The notes under the pieces were generated by a model. It was not told where the DNA came from, ran no database searches, and saw only the letters and a program-made list of their open reading frames with translations. A DNA stretch of 33,796 nt from an uncultured Caulobacterales bacterium (GTDB lineage Bacteria; Pseudomonadota; Alphaproteobacteria; Caulobacterales; Caulobacteraceae). Position 1 is the first letter of the stretch; each line of letters opens with the position of its first letter. Below are positions 24,003 to 33,220 of this stretch, piece after piece. Where the stretch lies: positions 1 to 33,796 of the forward strand of contig CAIOJR010000161.1 of NCBI GenBank assembly GCA_903858685.1, read 5' to 3'. The position numbers and the translations under genes were made by a program.

Positions 24003-24575
24003 TCAGAACAACTCCACGGCGCCGTCGTTGACGGGGACTGGGGGCGCGGGACGACGACGCTCGGTCTCGAACACCGTATCGACCTGCTTTTCCACAAATA
24101 ACTGGCGCACCCGACCGGACACCGGCCAGTACTGTATGCGACGCGCCTGCTCGCCGCCGAGGCTGGAGCCGACAACAGGAATGCCTTCTCGTTGCAGGAA
24201 GCGCTCGGCGAACAGTGCATTCTGGCGACCGACATCGGTCAGGCCGGTCACCATCTTGGCGCCGCCAAAAATCTTGGCTTCAAGCCGATCCTTCCGCGCG
24301 CCGCGGGCCAATAGCCCATTGACCAGCAATTCCATGGCGTGAACGCCGTGGCGCATCTGATCATTTCGGTTGTCATCACCGGGAAGGAGGAAATGGTTCA
24401 ACCCGCCCACGCCAGACACGGGATCGCGCATACAGGCCGCCACACAACTCCCAAGCAAGGTCACAAGAACCGCATTGGGGTCGTCGGTCACGACATACTC
24501 GCCCTGAACCACCAGGATGCGGTATTCGTCTCCCGTCGTCAGGGCAGACTTGGCCACAGGATTCGTATTCCTCAC
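24003..24575 (-). CDS. cheD: Chemoreceptor glutamine deamidase CheD
   Basis: About 190 residues. [15 protein letters not shown] holds the catalytic Cys44 and Thr39, and GGLNHFLLP holds His61, the triad of CheD deamidases. [20 protein letters not shown] is also a family signature. CheD deamidates glutamines of chemoreceptors so they can be methylated by CheR. Its ATG overlaps the preceding cheY stop (ATGA at 24572-24575), which points to translational coupling. The C-terminal tail past residue 165 ([11 protein letters not shown]) is Pro-rich and probably disordered. Confidence 0.95.
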   Translation of the reverse strand: MRNTNPVAKSALTTGDEYRILVVQGEYVVTDDPNAVLVTLLGSCVAACMRDPVSGVGGLNHFLLPGDDNRNDQMRHGVHAMELLVNGLLARGARKDRLEAKIFGGAKMVTGLTDVGRQNALFAERFLQREGIPVVGSSLGGEQARRIQYWPVSGRVRQLFVEKQVDTVFETERRRPAPPVPVNDGAVELF

Positions 24576-24961
24576 GTTAGAGCGCCAACCACCGCTTCAA
24601 TCTTGTCTTTCAGCGTGGCGACCGTGAACGGCTTCACCAGATAATTGTTCACTCCGAACTGCACAGCCCGCTGGACCAGTTCCTTGTCCGCCCGGCCGGT
24701 GAGCATGATCACAGCCGTCTTGGCCAGAGGCGGGTGCGCGCGAATGGCGCGCAACAGGCCCAGCCCATCAAGCTTGGGCATGTTGAAATCGGTGATGACG
24801 AGGTGGGCAGGCCGCGCAATCAGGTTGCGCAGGCCCTGTTCGCCATCGGGGGCCTCTTCGATATTGTTGATGCCGATCTGTTGCAGGCCCGAGCGGACCA
24901 GCGAACGGATGGTCATCTGGTCATCGACCACAAGGACCTGGAGAGAGGAGGCGGCTGGCAT
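24572..24961 (-). CDS. cheY: Response regulator CheY (second copy)
   Basis: A 129-residue single receiver domain. [14 protein letters not shown] carries the acidic pocket, [12 protein letters not shown] the phosphorylated Asp58, VIMLTGRA the switch Thr, and YLVKPF the conserved Lys. It lies between cheB and cheD, overlapping both (its ATG overlaps the cheB stop at 24961). In alphaproteobacterial clusters with two CheY proteins, the copy in this position is usually the one that binds the flagellar motor, while the other acts as a phosphate sink; which is which here is inferred. Confidence 0.95.
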   Translation of the reverse strand: MPAASSLQVLVVDDQMTIRSLVRSGLQQIGINNIEEAPDGEQGLRNLIARPAHLVITDFNMPKLDGLGLLRAIRAHPPLAKTAVIMLTGRADKELVQRAVQFGVNNYLVKPFTVATLKDKIEAVVGALT

Positions 24962-26031
24962 TAGTGCGTCTCCACGTGTTCAGCGTTGCACATGTTCAGT
25001 ATTGTCGAGGCTATGCGTTCCAAAGGCGCCTGCTTCTGCGCAGCGCCGATCTCCATCGCCGCCTTGGGCATGCCATAGACAACGCAGGTGGCCTCGTCCT
25101 GAGCGACGGTCGAGGCGCCGGCTTCGCGCATGGCCAACATGCCGCGCGCCCCGTCCCGGCCCATGCCGGTCAGGATCGCCGCCACGCCGCGGGATCCCGC
25201 CGCACGCGCGGCCGAATTGAACAGCACGTCGACGGAGGGCCTGTGACCATTGACCAGGTCGCTCTCCACCAAACGACAACGCCACTGGGACGTGCCTGTG
25301 ACTTCCAGATGGGTGGCGCCGCCGGGGGCGACATAGATGCGGCCTGTGTCCAGCGGCGCCCCGTCATAGGCCTCCGACACTTCAGCGGCGCAGGCGCGAT
25401 TCAGACGCTCCGCGAAGCTGCGCGTGAAGGTCGCGGGCATGTGCTGGGTGATGACGGTGGGCGGGCAATTCGCCGGGAAGCGCGAGATCACCGTCAAAAG
25501 GGCCTCGACCCCGCCGGTGGACGCGCCAATGGCGATCAGGCGGCCATTGGGCCGGAAGCTCGATTCGGTGACCGGCGTCACCGACTTGACCGGCGGCTTG
25601 CGGAATGACTGGGCGTCATTCATCGGTCTCAGCTTGGCCGTCGCTGCGGCCTTGACCTTGTCGGCCAGACCCGAAAAGGCCTGAATAGCTTCGCCGACGC
25701 TGCCGGTCGGCTTGGCGACGCAATCGACGGCGCCAAACTCCAACGCCGTCAGCGTGGCCAGAGCGCCTGCCTGGGTCAGGGTCGAGACCATGATGACCGG
25801 CGTCGGACGCAGCCGCATGATCTTCTCCAGAAAATCGAGGCCGTTCATGTTCGGCATCTCGATATCCAGCGTCACGACATCCGGGTTGAGCTTCTTGATC
25901 GCCTCTCGCGCCTCAAAGGGGTCGCCGGCCTGGCCCACGACTTCGATGTCGGGATCCTGGCGCAGCGCCGCCGCAATAAGACTGCGCATCGTGGCGCTGT
26001 CATCAACAATGAGCGTACGGATCTTGGCCAT
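24961..26031 (-). CDS. cheB: Chemotaxis methylesterase/response regulator CheB
   Basis: About 356 residues. The N-terminal receiver has [14 protein letters not shown] and phospho-acceptor Asp56 in [14 protein letters not shown] linker (about 125-162) leads to the esterase domain with catalytic Ser171 in [11 protein letters not shown], His197 in TQHMPATFT and Asp293 in [10 protein letters not shown]. It removes receptor methyl groups when phosphorylated by CheA, giving adaptation. It follows cheR by five bases. All key residues are present. Confidence 0.97.
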   Translation of the reverse strand: MAKIRTLIVDDSATMRSLIAAALRQDPDIEVVGQAGDPFEAREAIKKLNPDVVTLDIEMPNMNGLDFLEKIMRLRPTPVIMVSTLTQAGALATLTALEFGAVDCVAKPTGSVGEAIQAFSGLADKVKAAATAKLRPMNDAQSFRKPPVKSVTPVTESSFRPNGRLIAIGASTGGVEALLTVISRFPANCPPTVITQHMPATFTRSFAERLNRACAAEVSEAYDGAPLDTGRIYVAPGGATHLEVTGTSQWRCRLVESDLVNGHRPSVDVLFNSAARAAGSRGVAAILTGMGRDGARGMLAMREAGASTVAQDEATCVVYGMPKAAMEIGAAQKQAPLERIASTILNMCNAEHVETH

Positions 26032-26036
26032 AGGCT

Positions 26037-26924
26037 TCAGACGCCTCCCGTATATTGATAGGTCGTCAGACCATCGCCCGTCAGTTGCTGGACCGCCGGA
26101 CCGGTCACGCGTTCCGAATGGCCGATATAGAGACGCGCGCCCTTGTTCATGTAGGGCAGAAAGCGTGACCAGATGCGCGACTGGGTGGCCTCTTCGAAAT
26201 AGATCACCACATTGCGGCAGAAGATGGCGTCAAACCGCCCCTTCATCGGCCAGTCGCCGATCAGGTTCAATTCGCGGAACGCCACCATGGTGCGCATCGC
26301 CTCTCCCACGCGATAGGCCTTTTCGCCCCGGCTCGTCTGACTGGGTTGGAACCAGCGGGTCAGGTCTTCGCGGTTCACGCCCGCCACAAGGTCCTGATTA
26401 TAGACGCCTTCGCGCCCGCTCTGGATCATGTTGGGGTCTATATCGGTGGCGAGGATCTTGATGTCGTATTCCGCCGCATCCGGCATCATGTTCAGAATGG
26501 TGACAGCGACCGAATAGGGTTCCTGCCCGCTGGAACACGCCGCCGACCAGATTCGCACCTTGCCGCCACGCTTGGCGGCGTCGAGCAGGGGCGGCAGGAC
26601 GCTTTGCTTCAGGTGCTCGAAGTGATGCGGTTCACGGAAGAAGCGCGTCACATTGGTGGTCAGGGCCGCCAGCATCTGCTGGCGCTCGTCCAGACCGTCC
26701 TGCCCCGCCACAAGCGAGCAGTAATCCTTGAAGCTTTGCAACCCCAGCGACCGAAGACGCTTGGCCAGACGTGAATAGACCAGCGTGGCCTTGTTTTCCG
26801 TCAGCGCAATGCCCGCATCGGCGTGGATCATGGCCGCGATCCGCCGGAAATCCTCCGCCGTGAACAGGAACTCGCCTTCGACGAGCCGTCCTGCTGATCT
26901 GTTTTGGTCCTGAACGCCGATCAT
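26037..26924 (-). CDS. cheR: Chemotaxis methyltransferase CheR
   Basis: About 295 residues. The N-terminal helical domain ([19 protein letters not shown]) is followed by the SAM-binding domain with [31 protein letters not shown] and [14 protein letters not shown]. It methylates glutamates on chemoreceptors. The start follows the cheW stop by about nine bases. The adjacent soluble receptor ends in EWTDF, the kind of pentapeptide that CheR of the tether-binding type recognises through its beta-subdomain; whether this CheR does so is inferred. Confidence 0.96.
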   Translation of the reverse strand: MIGVQDQNRSAGRLVEGEFLFTAEDFRRIAAMIHADAGIALTENKATLVYSRLAKRLRSLGLQSFKDYCSLVAGQDGLDERQQMLAALTTNVTRFFREPHHFEHLKQSVLPPLLDAAKRGGKVRIWSAACSSGQEPYSVAVTILNMMPDAAEYDIKILATDIDPNMIQSGREGVYNQDLVAGVNREDLTRWFQPSQTSRGEKAYRVGEAMRTMVAFRELNLIGDWPMKGRFDAIFCRNVVIYFEEATQSRIWSRFLPYMNKGARLYIGHSERVTGPAVQQLTGDGLTTYQYTGGV

Positions 26925-26933
26925 GATGGTTTA

Positions 26934-27431
26934 TCAAGCCGCAAGAATGCTGGCGGAATGCTCGCCGGCGCCGTCAAGGTCGCGCTCGGGCAGAACGTGG
27001 TCCAGCGAGATCAGGCTGATCATCCGGCCATCCATGGCCAAAAGCCCCTGAACAAATGTCTTCACCGTTTCGCAGGCCACATCGGGCGTCTGCTGCACGG
27101 TCTCGTCATCCACCGTGATGATGTCGCACACCGCATCCACCAGAAGGCCGACCTGCTGCTCTGCGATGCGGGTGACGATAATGACGTGGCGTGCGGATGG
27201 CTCCGACATGCCCAGCCCCATGCGCGCGGACAGATCCACGATCGGCAGAACCGCGCCGCGCAGATTGATCACGCCCTTCACATAGCCAGGCGTTTGCGGC
27301 AAAGGCGTCGCCGGCGTCCAGCCGCGGATTTCGCGGACAGACATAATGTCTACGCAGAACTCCTGATCGCCAATGCGGAAGGAGATCAATTCCCGGCGTT
27401 CGCCAGCGTGTGATTGAGCAATGTCGTTCAT
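26934..27431 (-). CDS. cheW: Chemotaxis coupling protein CheW
   Basis: About 165 residues of a single CheW domain. [40 protein letters not shown] and [10 protein letters not shown] are the family core. It links chemoreceptors to CheA. It starts six bases after the cheA stop, in the same leftward operon. A short C-terminal extension ([17 protein letters not shown]) is of unknown use. Confidence 0.96.
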   Translation of the reverse strand: MNDIAQSHAGERRELISFRIGDQEFCVDIMSVREIRGWTPATPLPQTPGYVKGVINLRGAVLPIVDLSARMGLGMSEPSARHVIIVTRIAEQQVGLLVDAVCDIITVDDETVQQTPDVACETVKTFVQGLLAMDGRMISLISLDHVLPERDLDGAGEHSASILAA

Positions 27432-27437
27432 TGGACC

Positions 27438-29762
27438 TTACCCTGCTTGGGCCAGAGGAAGAATGGAATTCGCCAGATCGTCCGGACCGTCTGACAGGAC
27501 GGGGAAGTCATGCGGCCTTGGCACCATCACCGCATCCACATCGAGGATCAGCGCCACGCGGCCGTCGCCCAGAATGGTGGCGGCGGCGATGCCCGGAACA
27601 GGGCGGTAATTGGCTTCAAGGCTCTTGATCACCACCTGGCGCTGTCCCTGGATCGCATCGACCATCAGGGCTGCTCGCGCACCGCCCTCGCCTTCCACCA
27701 GAAGGGCCACGCCCTCTGTCGGCGGCGGACTGGTCAGGCGATAGCCAAGCGTGCGGCCGATGTCGATCAGCGGCACATGGGTGTCGCGGATCGCAATCAC
27801 CTGGGCGTTGGGCCCCAGAGAGCGAACTTCGCCGACCTTGGGCTGAAGGCTTTCGATGATCGCGGTCAAAGGCGCAACCAGGGTCTGTCCGGCCACGGTG
27901 ACAACCATGCCGTCGAGAACCGCAAGGGTCAGAGGCAGGCTGAGCGTAAAGGTCGAGCCCTGCCCCGGGCGCGAACTGATCGTGATCCGTCCGCCGAGCG
28001 AGGCGATCGAGCGGCGCACCACATCCATACCCACGCCACGCCCGGAAATGTCGGACACTGACGTAGCGGTGGAAAAGCCCGGCATGAAGATCAGATTGTC
28101 GATTTCGTCGTCTGTCAGATTGGCGTCCGGCGCGACGAGTCCCTTGTCGATAGCGATCTGTCGCACCTTCGGGCGATTGATCCCGCGCCCGTCGTCGGTG
28201 ATTTCGATCACGATCCGGCCAGAGCGGTGCAGCGCGGCCAGCTTGACCACGCCTTCCGGCGCCTTGCCCGCCGCAATGCGATCCGCAGGCGTTTCCAGTC
28301 CATGATCGATCGCATTGCGGATCATATGGGTGAGCGGGTCGCTCAGGCGTTCGATCACCGTCTTGTCGACTTCGGTGCCCTCGCCTTCCATCAGGAGGCG
28401 GACTTCCTTGCCGGTCATCATGGCGATTTCACGCACCAGACGCGGCATGCGCTGGAACACCGACTTCACTGGCTGAGCGCGAATAGCCATCACGCTGTCC
28501 TGAATTTCCCGGGTCAATTGCTCCAGATCGTCCAGGCCGACAGCCACAGACGAGGCCCGCTGAAGCCCAGCCTCGCCGACGCGCTGCGCCAGCATGGCCT
28601 GATTGATCACAAGCTCCCCAACCAGATCGATGAGGCGATCAACGCGTTCCAGATCAACGCGGATGGTTTGAGGCGACGCATCCCGAGCCGAGGCCTGAGC
28701 CTTTGCGTCCAGGGCGGCCTCGCGGCTCTTGCCAGCGTCAACCTTGGGCGCAGCCGCCGTCGCAACCGCGTCGACCTTTGGCGTTGCGGTCGCGACGGCG
28801 GGCTTCACCGGCGCCGGCTCAGCCATGGCCTGCTCCGCGCCCTGCGCCTGACGGATCAGGGCCAGCACGTCAAAATCATCAGAGGTCGAGCCAGAGGCAT
28901 GCAAGGCGGCGTCGGAACTGTCGTCAGAGGCGTCTTCAGGGCTGACGTCAGACGCCAGACCGGTGCTCTCAGCCTCTTCGGCCACCTCCAGGAAACAGTC
29001 GCCCTCGACCCATTCGAACACTTCGCGCACGGCGGCTTCGTCCGCAGTCTCGCTACGCAGCACGATGGTCCAGCCAATGTAGGCGTCTTCCGGATTCAAA
29101 AGGTCGAACAGGGGCAAGCCGGACGGATCCAGCGTCGCCGTCATGTCGCCCAGCCGCGCCAGTTCACGCAGCAGCAGCCCGGACTCGTTGGCCTTCTGAT
29201 AAAGTCCAACCTGGGGGTAGAAGCGGATATTGAAGGTCTTGACCTTCTGCGTCTCGTCGACGGTGGGCAGAACAGGAAGCTCTGCCACCACATCGTCCAG
29301 CTGGATCAGAACCGGCTTGAATTCGAAATCTGCAAAGCCTTCACCGGTATCCTCGTCCACCGCCACGGCCGGTCCATTGCCGGCCGCCAGCGCTTCCAGT
29401 TCCTCAGCCATGGCGTGGGAACGACCCTCGTCCACCGAACCGCCATCGCGCGCCGCCCTGACATGGTCGGCCAGCACATCGGCGGAGCGCAGCAGGAGCT
29501 TCAGCGTATCCTGATCCGCCGGAATATCACCGCCCCGGATCAGGTCGAGCGCCGTCTCAAAGACGTGACTGAAGCGGACAAGATTTTCCAGACTGAAGGC
29601 GCCAGCGCCGCCCTTGATCGAATGCACGGCCCGGAAGACTGCATTGACGATCTCGGAATCGGTGTCGCCGGCCTCCATGGCCAGGAGCCCGCTTTCCAGT
29701 TCAGAAAGTTGCTCTTCGCACTCCTGAAAGAAAGTGACCTTGATTGCGGCAAGTGGATCCAT
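27438..29762 (-). CDS. cheA: Chemotaxis histidine kinase CheA
   Basis: About 774 residues with the full CheA layout: P1 Hpt domain with phosphorylated His in RAVHSIKGGAGAF (near residue 47), a P2-like region around 165-260, an Ala/Pro-rich linker with a PKVDA repeat near 310-345, the P3 dimerisation helices from VDRLIDLVGELVINQAML, the P4 ATPase with MIRNAIDHGLETP, DDGRGI and GRGVGMDVV, and a P5 CheW-like end (LDGMVVTVAGQTLVAPL). It phosphorylates CheY and CheB in response to receptors. The start is ATG 29762; an in-frame TTG at 29768 has a better-spaced AAGGA and is a fair alternative adding two residues. Preceded by cheY with a 32-bp gap. Confidence 0.96.
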   Translation of the reverse strand: MDPLAAIKVTFFQECEEQLSELESGLLAMEAGDTDSEIVNAVFRAVHSIKGGAGAFSLENLVRFSHVFETALDLIRGGDIPADQDTLKLLLRSADVLADHVRAARDGGSVDEGRSHAMAEELEALAAGNGPAVAVDEDTGEGFADFEFKPVLIQLDDVVAELPVLPTVDETQKVKTFNIRFYPQVGLYQKANESGLLLRELARLGDMTATLDPSGLPLFDLLNPEDAYIGWTIVLRSETADEAAVREVFEWVEGDCFLEVAEEAESTGLASDVSPEDASDDSSDAALHASGSTSDDFDVLALIRQAQGAEQAMAEPAPVKPAVATATPKVDAVATAAAPKVDAGKSREAALDAKAQASARDASPQTIRVDLERVDRLIDLVGELVINQAMLAQRVGEAGLQRASSVAVGLDDLEQLTREIQDSVMAIRAQPVKSVFQRMPRLVREIAMMTGKEVRLLMEGEGTEVDKTVIERLSDPLTHMIRNAIDHGLETPADRIAAGKAPEGVVKLAALHRSGRIVIEITDDGRGINRPKVRQIAIDKGLVAPDANLTDDEIDNLIFMPGFSTATSVSDISGRGVGMDVVRRSIASLGGRITISSRPGQGSTFTLSLPLTLAVLDGMVVTVAGQTLVAPLTAIIESLQPKVGEVRSLGPNAQVIAIRDTHVPLIDIGRTLGYRLTSPPPTEGVALLVEGEGGARAALMVDAIQGQRQVVIKSLEANYRPVPGIAAATILGDGRVALILDVDAVMVPRPHDFPVLSDGPDDLANSILPLAQAG

Positions 29763-29794
29763 GGCCAAGCCCGGCTTCCTTTAAACGATTGCGA

Positions 29795-30160
29795 TCAGGC
29801 GGCGACGCGGCGAATGGCGTCGATCAGCTTTTCCGGATTGAACGGCTTCACGATCCAGCCCGTGGCGCCGGCGTCGCGCGCACGCTGCTTCTTCGTGGAA
29901 TCACTCTCGGTCGTCAGAACCAGGATCGGGGTGCCCCGATGCTTGTCATTCTTTCGGACGCCCTCGATGAAGCCGAACCCATCAAGGCGCGGCATGTTGA
30001 TGTCGGTAATGATGACATCGGCCTGGGCGGCGTCGAGCGCCTCCAGTCCGTCCATGCCGTCCACGGCCTGCACGACGCGGAAACCCGCCTCGGTCAGGGC
30101 CAGGTGCAGCATGTCGCGCATGGTGCGGCTGTCATCGACAGTCAGGATGGTTTTTGTCAC
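29795..30160 (-). CDS. cheY: Response regulator CheY (first copy)
   Basis: A 121-residue single receiver domain: ILTVDDSRTMRDML acidic pocket, Asp53 in VIITDINMPRLDGFG, LVLTTES switch Thr, and GWIVKPF Lys. Its ATG overlaps the stop of the STAS gene (30157-30160), so it is translationally coupled. Placement between a STAS gene and cheA matches the first CheY of the Sinorhizobium and Caulobacter operons. Confidence 0.95.
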   Translation of the reverse strand: MTKTILTVDDSRTMRDMLHLALTEAGFRVVQAVDGMDGLEALDAAQADVIITDINMPRLDGFGFIEGVRKNDKHRGTPILVLTTESDSTKKQRARDAGATGWIVKPFNPEKLIDAIRRVAA

Positions 30161-30456
30161 GGACGAAGCTCCTCGGCGTCGGCGGCATTCAGGGCGGAGG
30201 CGCCGAACAATTGCAGCGCTCCAGAAAACTCATCAGAAGCCTTCACTATGCTGAAAGGGTTACCATCAAGCTTCCAGGTCGCGTCGGCCGACAACAGCAC
30301 CTGAAGCCCTAAGGCTCCGAGGCGCGTCACCTCAGAGGCGTCAATCGTCAAGGCTCGTCCCCGAAGGGCCAGAACTTCCTGATGCAATGGAGTGACTGCC
30401 TTCAGATCGATCACCGACGGCAGTACAACCGTCGCTGGCTCGGCGAGTGGCGTCAT
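30157..30456 (-). CDS. STAS-domain protein, first gene of the che operon
   Basis: A 99-residue single STAS-like domain: LPSVIDLKAVTPLHQEVLAL, LTIDASEVTRLGALGLQVLL, then WKLDGNPFSIVKASDEF. In classical anti-anti-sigma factors the middle motif carries DSSGL with a phosphorylated Ser; here the equivalent reads GALGL, so the phospho-Ser seems absent. Its place before cheY-cheA is that of CheS in Sinorhizobium and CheX in Caulobacter; CheS assists CheY dephosphorylation through CheA. ATG 30456 has AAGGA seven bases upstream. It heads the leftward operon, with the presumed promoter in 30457-30690. Confidence 0.8.
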   Translation of the reverse strand: MTPLAEPATVVLPSVIDLKAVTPLHQEVLALRGRALTIDASEVTRLGALGLQVLLSADATWKLDGNPFSIVKASDEFSGALQLFGASALNAADAEELRP

Positions 30457-30622
30457 CGCTCATCCTTCCATTAATGCGCATTATTGGGCGCAAGGGGTCT
30501 AAACAGGCAGATTAACCTCGCTTCCTTAAAAAAGTTCTCGCAGCAGGAGAGAAGCGGACCTTCGCATCATTGAGGCGAGTTCTGATCGGACCGCCACGCC
30601 CCATCACCTCGCGATTTCCCCC

Positions 30623-30650
30623 TTGCCAACCCCCTCAAAGACCTATAGAT
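30623..30650 (+). promoter_or_regulatory. Possible sigma-70-type promoter for tRNA-Lys
   Basis: TTGCCA at 30623-30628 and CTATAGAT at 30643-30650, spaced about 14 bases, could be -35 and -10 elements roughly 45 bases before the tRNA. The rest of 30457-30694 must hold the leftward che promoter; I see no certain boxes for it. Confidence 0.35.
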
Positions 30651-30694
30651 CGCCCCCTCTCCTTCGTTCCTGCTCCCGCAGGGACTTTGCGAGC

Positions 30695-30770
<76 letters not shown>

Positions 30771-31154
30771 CTCAGGTCGAAGTTTTCCCTGAAGGGTGGC
30801 CCCCACCCAAAAATATCGCGCAAATCCCGAGACTTACCTGCTGAGACCGGTGTGGAAATAGTCCCGCGATCAGTCTCCAAGACATTTCTCCGCCCATTCC
30901 AGGGCCTTCATTCTCCGCAGCCATACTGAAAGTGTAGGTTTCCCCGCGGCGCGCGCCTATTCCCACAAATATGGGAAGATATGGGAATTCGACGCCTTTT
31001 AGCCCGCTCGAACAAGGCTTCATTGATGGCTCAGCACCTGATCGGAAACGAGTTTCAGGACCAGCGCGCCAACGTACTTCCGGGAATAATTTCGGGGGAA
31101 TTCGACCGATTTTCTGCGTTTTGATATCGCAGCCGGGACTTAACTACCCAGTGG
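30771..31154. other. Gene-free stretch between tRNA-Lys and the recombinase gene
   Basis: No convincing ORF or RNA gene. GGGTGG-CCC-CCACCC after the tRNA is a short hairpin but is followed by A residues, so it does not look like a terminator. The most structured part is 30959-30987, listed separately. Confidence 0.4.
30959..30987. repeat. Ten-bp tandem repeat with inverted arm
   Basis: ATATGGGAA occurs at 30969-30977 and 30979-30987, a 10-bp period close to one helical turn. TTCCCA at 30960-30965 is inverted to the TGGGAA of the copies. It may be a regulator or recombinase binding site; unproven. Confidence 0.4.
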
Positions 31155-32750
31155 TCAGAGCCTGATCTTTTCGACCAACTCACGCTGCGCTTTCCAGGAA
31201 TGCGGCAGCGGTTCTCTTGTGAGAAGCGCAAGGGACAGGGCCTCAGGTTGACGACCTTCAGCAATTTCACTGGCGATGTCTGGCGCCAGGTAGGCGAGAG
31301 GTAACAGTCGCGCGGTGTAGTGCTCGCAATGACCGGCGTCCTTTGCCAAGGCCTTGATCGACTTTACATCACCAGTTTCCAGTCGATCAGCCCACTGACG
31401 AGCCAGAGCGATAGCGCGGATCAAGGTCCGATCCGGATGAAGCGCCCGCTCAGTCGTGCGCGTGGCGCTGATGATGATCGCCCCTTGGCGTCGCTTAAGC
31501 CGCAGCCTGACGGTCAAAGTCACCACACCCTTATGGTCGGCGACATTAAGACATGCGCCCTCGGCCTCCGCCCCTAGGGCGTCCTGACGAAGGTGAATCA
31601 CGAAGCGATCATCGCTCAGAACGATCCGTACGACCGATTTACGAACTCGGACCCCAGTCGCAAACTCTCGCGCCCACGAGGAGGCCAACAATGGTGCGAC
31701 TTGCGCTTCAATTTCCTGGTCGAGCGTGTTCGTCGCTATGCGACCAAGGCTCGGCGGCCCGCCAGATAATTCGCCGCCCAATCCTGGGCTGACATAATAC
31801 TGGTAGCGTCGCCCACGAGACCGGGCCTCACTTACAATCATCTTTTCATTGCGGTCGTCATAGACGAGTCCATTGAAGCGGGCTCGATCGACATTCCTGG
31901 GCTCCGTTGCGCTCACATAGGCACGGGTTGCAATCGCCTCCTGCACATCATCCCATAGTGCACGATCAAGAATGGCTGGATGGCAGTTCTCGTAGCGCTT
32001 CTCCTTGTGTCGGACGATGCCCAGATAGACCGGGTTCGTGAGTACATATTGGATAGCGCCTTTGGAAAGCGCTGCACCACCGAGCGTTTCGCCCGAACGG
32101 TTGACCCACCGCTTTGCGCGAACGCCGTCAGCATCAAGCTCCTCAATGATTGCAGGAACGCTCAGGCCCTCGCGATATCGCCTGAAGATCCGCTCAACGA
32201 TCGGCGCCTCGTCGTGGTTTGGCGCATATCGCCCGTCTACAATGTCGTATCCCAGCGGAGGTCGACCACCCATGGCCATGCCTTTGGCCTTTGAGGCCGC
32301 GATCTTGTCTCGAATGCGCTCGCCAGTGACCTCGCGCTCGAACTGCGCAAAAGACAGCAGCACATTGAGGGTCAACCTGCCCATGGAATTGGTTGTGTTA
32401 AATGCCTGGGTGACCGACACAAAGCTCACGCCAGCGGCGTCGAACTGTTCCACGATCCGGGCAAAATCGGTCAGGGATCGCGTCAGGCGATCCACCTTAT
32501 AGACAACAACAATGTCGATTCGACCGGCAGCTATATCGACCAACAACGCCCTCAGGCCCGGACGCTCAATATTTCCCCCTGAAAATCCCCCGTCGTCATA
32601 TTCCGTTGGGATCGGGACCCAACCCTCTCCCGCCTGGGAAAGTACATAAGCCTCACAGGCTTCCCTCTGGGCGTGCAGAGAGTTGAAGGACTGATCAAGC
32701 CCCTCCTCCGAACTCTTACGAGTGTAGATCGCACAGCGAAGGGATTTCAT
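31155..32750 (-). CDS. Serine recombinase (resolvase plus recombinase domain)
   Basis: About 531 residues. The N-terminal catalytic domain has AIYTRKSSEEGLDQ with candidate nucleophile Ser13 (YxRxS), VVYKVDRLTRSLTDFARIVE, and SMGRLTLNVLLSFAQFERE leading to the long E helix. A recombinase DNA-binding domain follows (RPPLGYDIVDGRY, RIFRRYREGLSVPAIIEELD, LTNPVYLGIVRHKEKRYE). The usual zinc ribbon CxxC is missing: the site reads GLVYDDRNEKMIV then RRYQYYVSPGL. It breaks and rejoins DNA through a phosphoserine link, so it may mobilise or invert DNA. ATG 32750, with AGAGG five bases upstream, overlaps the DUF2924 stop (ATGA). The native att sites are not identified. Confidence 0.92.
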   Translation of the reverse strand: MKSLRCAIYTRKSSEEGLDQSFNSLHAQREACEAYVLSQAGEGWVPIPTEYDDGGFSGGNIERPGLRALLVDIAAGRIDIVVVYKVDRLTRSLTDFARIVEQFDAAGVSFVSVTQAFNTTNSMGRLTLNVLLSFAQFEREVTGERIRDKIAASKAKGMAMGGRPPLGYDIVDGRYAPNHDEAPIVERIFRRYREGLSVPAIIEELDADGVRAKRWVNRSGETLGGAALSKGAIQYVLTNPVYLGIVRHKEKRYENCHPAILDRALWDDVQEAIATRAYVSATEPRNVDRARFNGLVYDDRNEKMIVSEARSRGRRYQYYVSPGLGGELSGGPPSLGRIATNTLDQEIEAQVAPLLASSWAREFATGVRVRKSVVRIVLSDDRFVIHLRQDALGAEAEGACLNVADHKGVVTLTVRLRLKRRQGAIIISATRTTERALHPDRTLIRAIALARQWADRLETGDVKSIKALAKDAGHCEHYTARLLPLAYLAPDIASEIAEGRQPEALSLALLTREPLPHSWKAQRELVEKIRL

Positions 32751-33220
32751 GGCTTCCTCTCCGACGTGGCGCCCCCCGGCGCCTTGAGGCCGAAGAAGAC
32801 GTGACCATTCCACCGCGTTCCGGTGATTTTCCGGGCCACAGCTGAGAGCGATTTGAAATCTGCTCCACGGTAGGAATAGCCAGCTTCAGTCACACACACT
32901 TCATGGCGCTCGCCGCCGTATTCTTTGACTATCCTCGTTCCAGCCTGAGGCTTCGGTGGAGGCGTCGGATCAAACCGGGGATTGGCGTCAAAGCTGCTCG
33001 CCAGTATTCCAAGCTTGCGGCGAACAGCCGAGGCTGAGGATGCGTATGCGCGAGATTGCAGGCGGTACCCGTAGGCTCTGGCGAGGAGATCTCGCGTTCT
33101 CAGTTGAGGCGCCGGGATTGCAAATCGACGCACCCACTCCGCCCGCAACTCTTCAAGGCTGAGGCCTTGAAGGCGAGCCAGCTCGCCTTCAATCCGATCA
33201 GATGGGCCAGGCCGACTCAC
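32747..33220 (-). CDS. DUF2924 family protein
   Basis: About 157 residues. The start GTG 33220 has GGAGG seven bases upstream and overlaps the DUF3489 stop (GTGA). LQGLSLEELRAEWVRRF and LRTRDLLARAYGYRLQ lie near the N-terminus. The C-terminal half is the DUF2924 signature: GTRIVKEYGGERHEVCV, GYSYRGADFKSLSAVARKIT, GTRWNGHVFFGL. This family, of unknown function, is regularly found beside serine recombinases in alphaproteobacteria, and its C-terminal module resembles small DNA-associated beta domains (inference). The longer frame to 33343 has no comparable ribosome site. Co-translated with the recombinase. Confidence 0.88.
   Translation of the reverse strand: MSRPGPSDRIEGELARLQGLSLEELRAEWVRRFAIPAPQLRTRDLLARAYGYRLQSRAYASSASAVRRKLGILASSFDANPRFDPTPPPKPQAGTRIVKEYGGERHEVCVTEAGYSYRGADFKSLSAVARKITGTRWNGHVFFGLKAPGGATSERKP

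Noticed and set aside
23999-24235. N-terminal extension of the small protein after cheD
   Set aside because: It is read entirely within the cheD coding region in another frame. The coupled ATG 24001 with GGAG upstream is a better start.
30791-30812. GGGTGG/CCACCC hairpin as a tRNA terminator
   Set aside because: It is followed by A residues rightward and lacks a T-tract on the 3' side on either strand.
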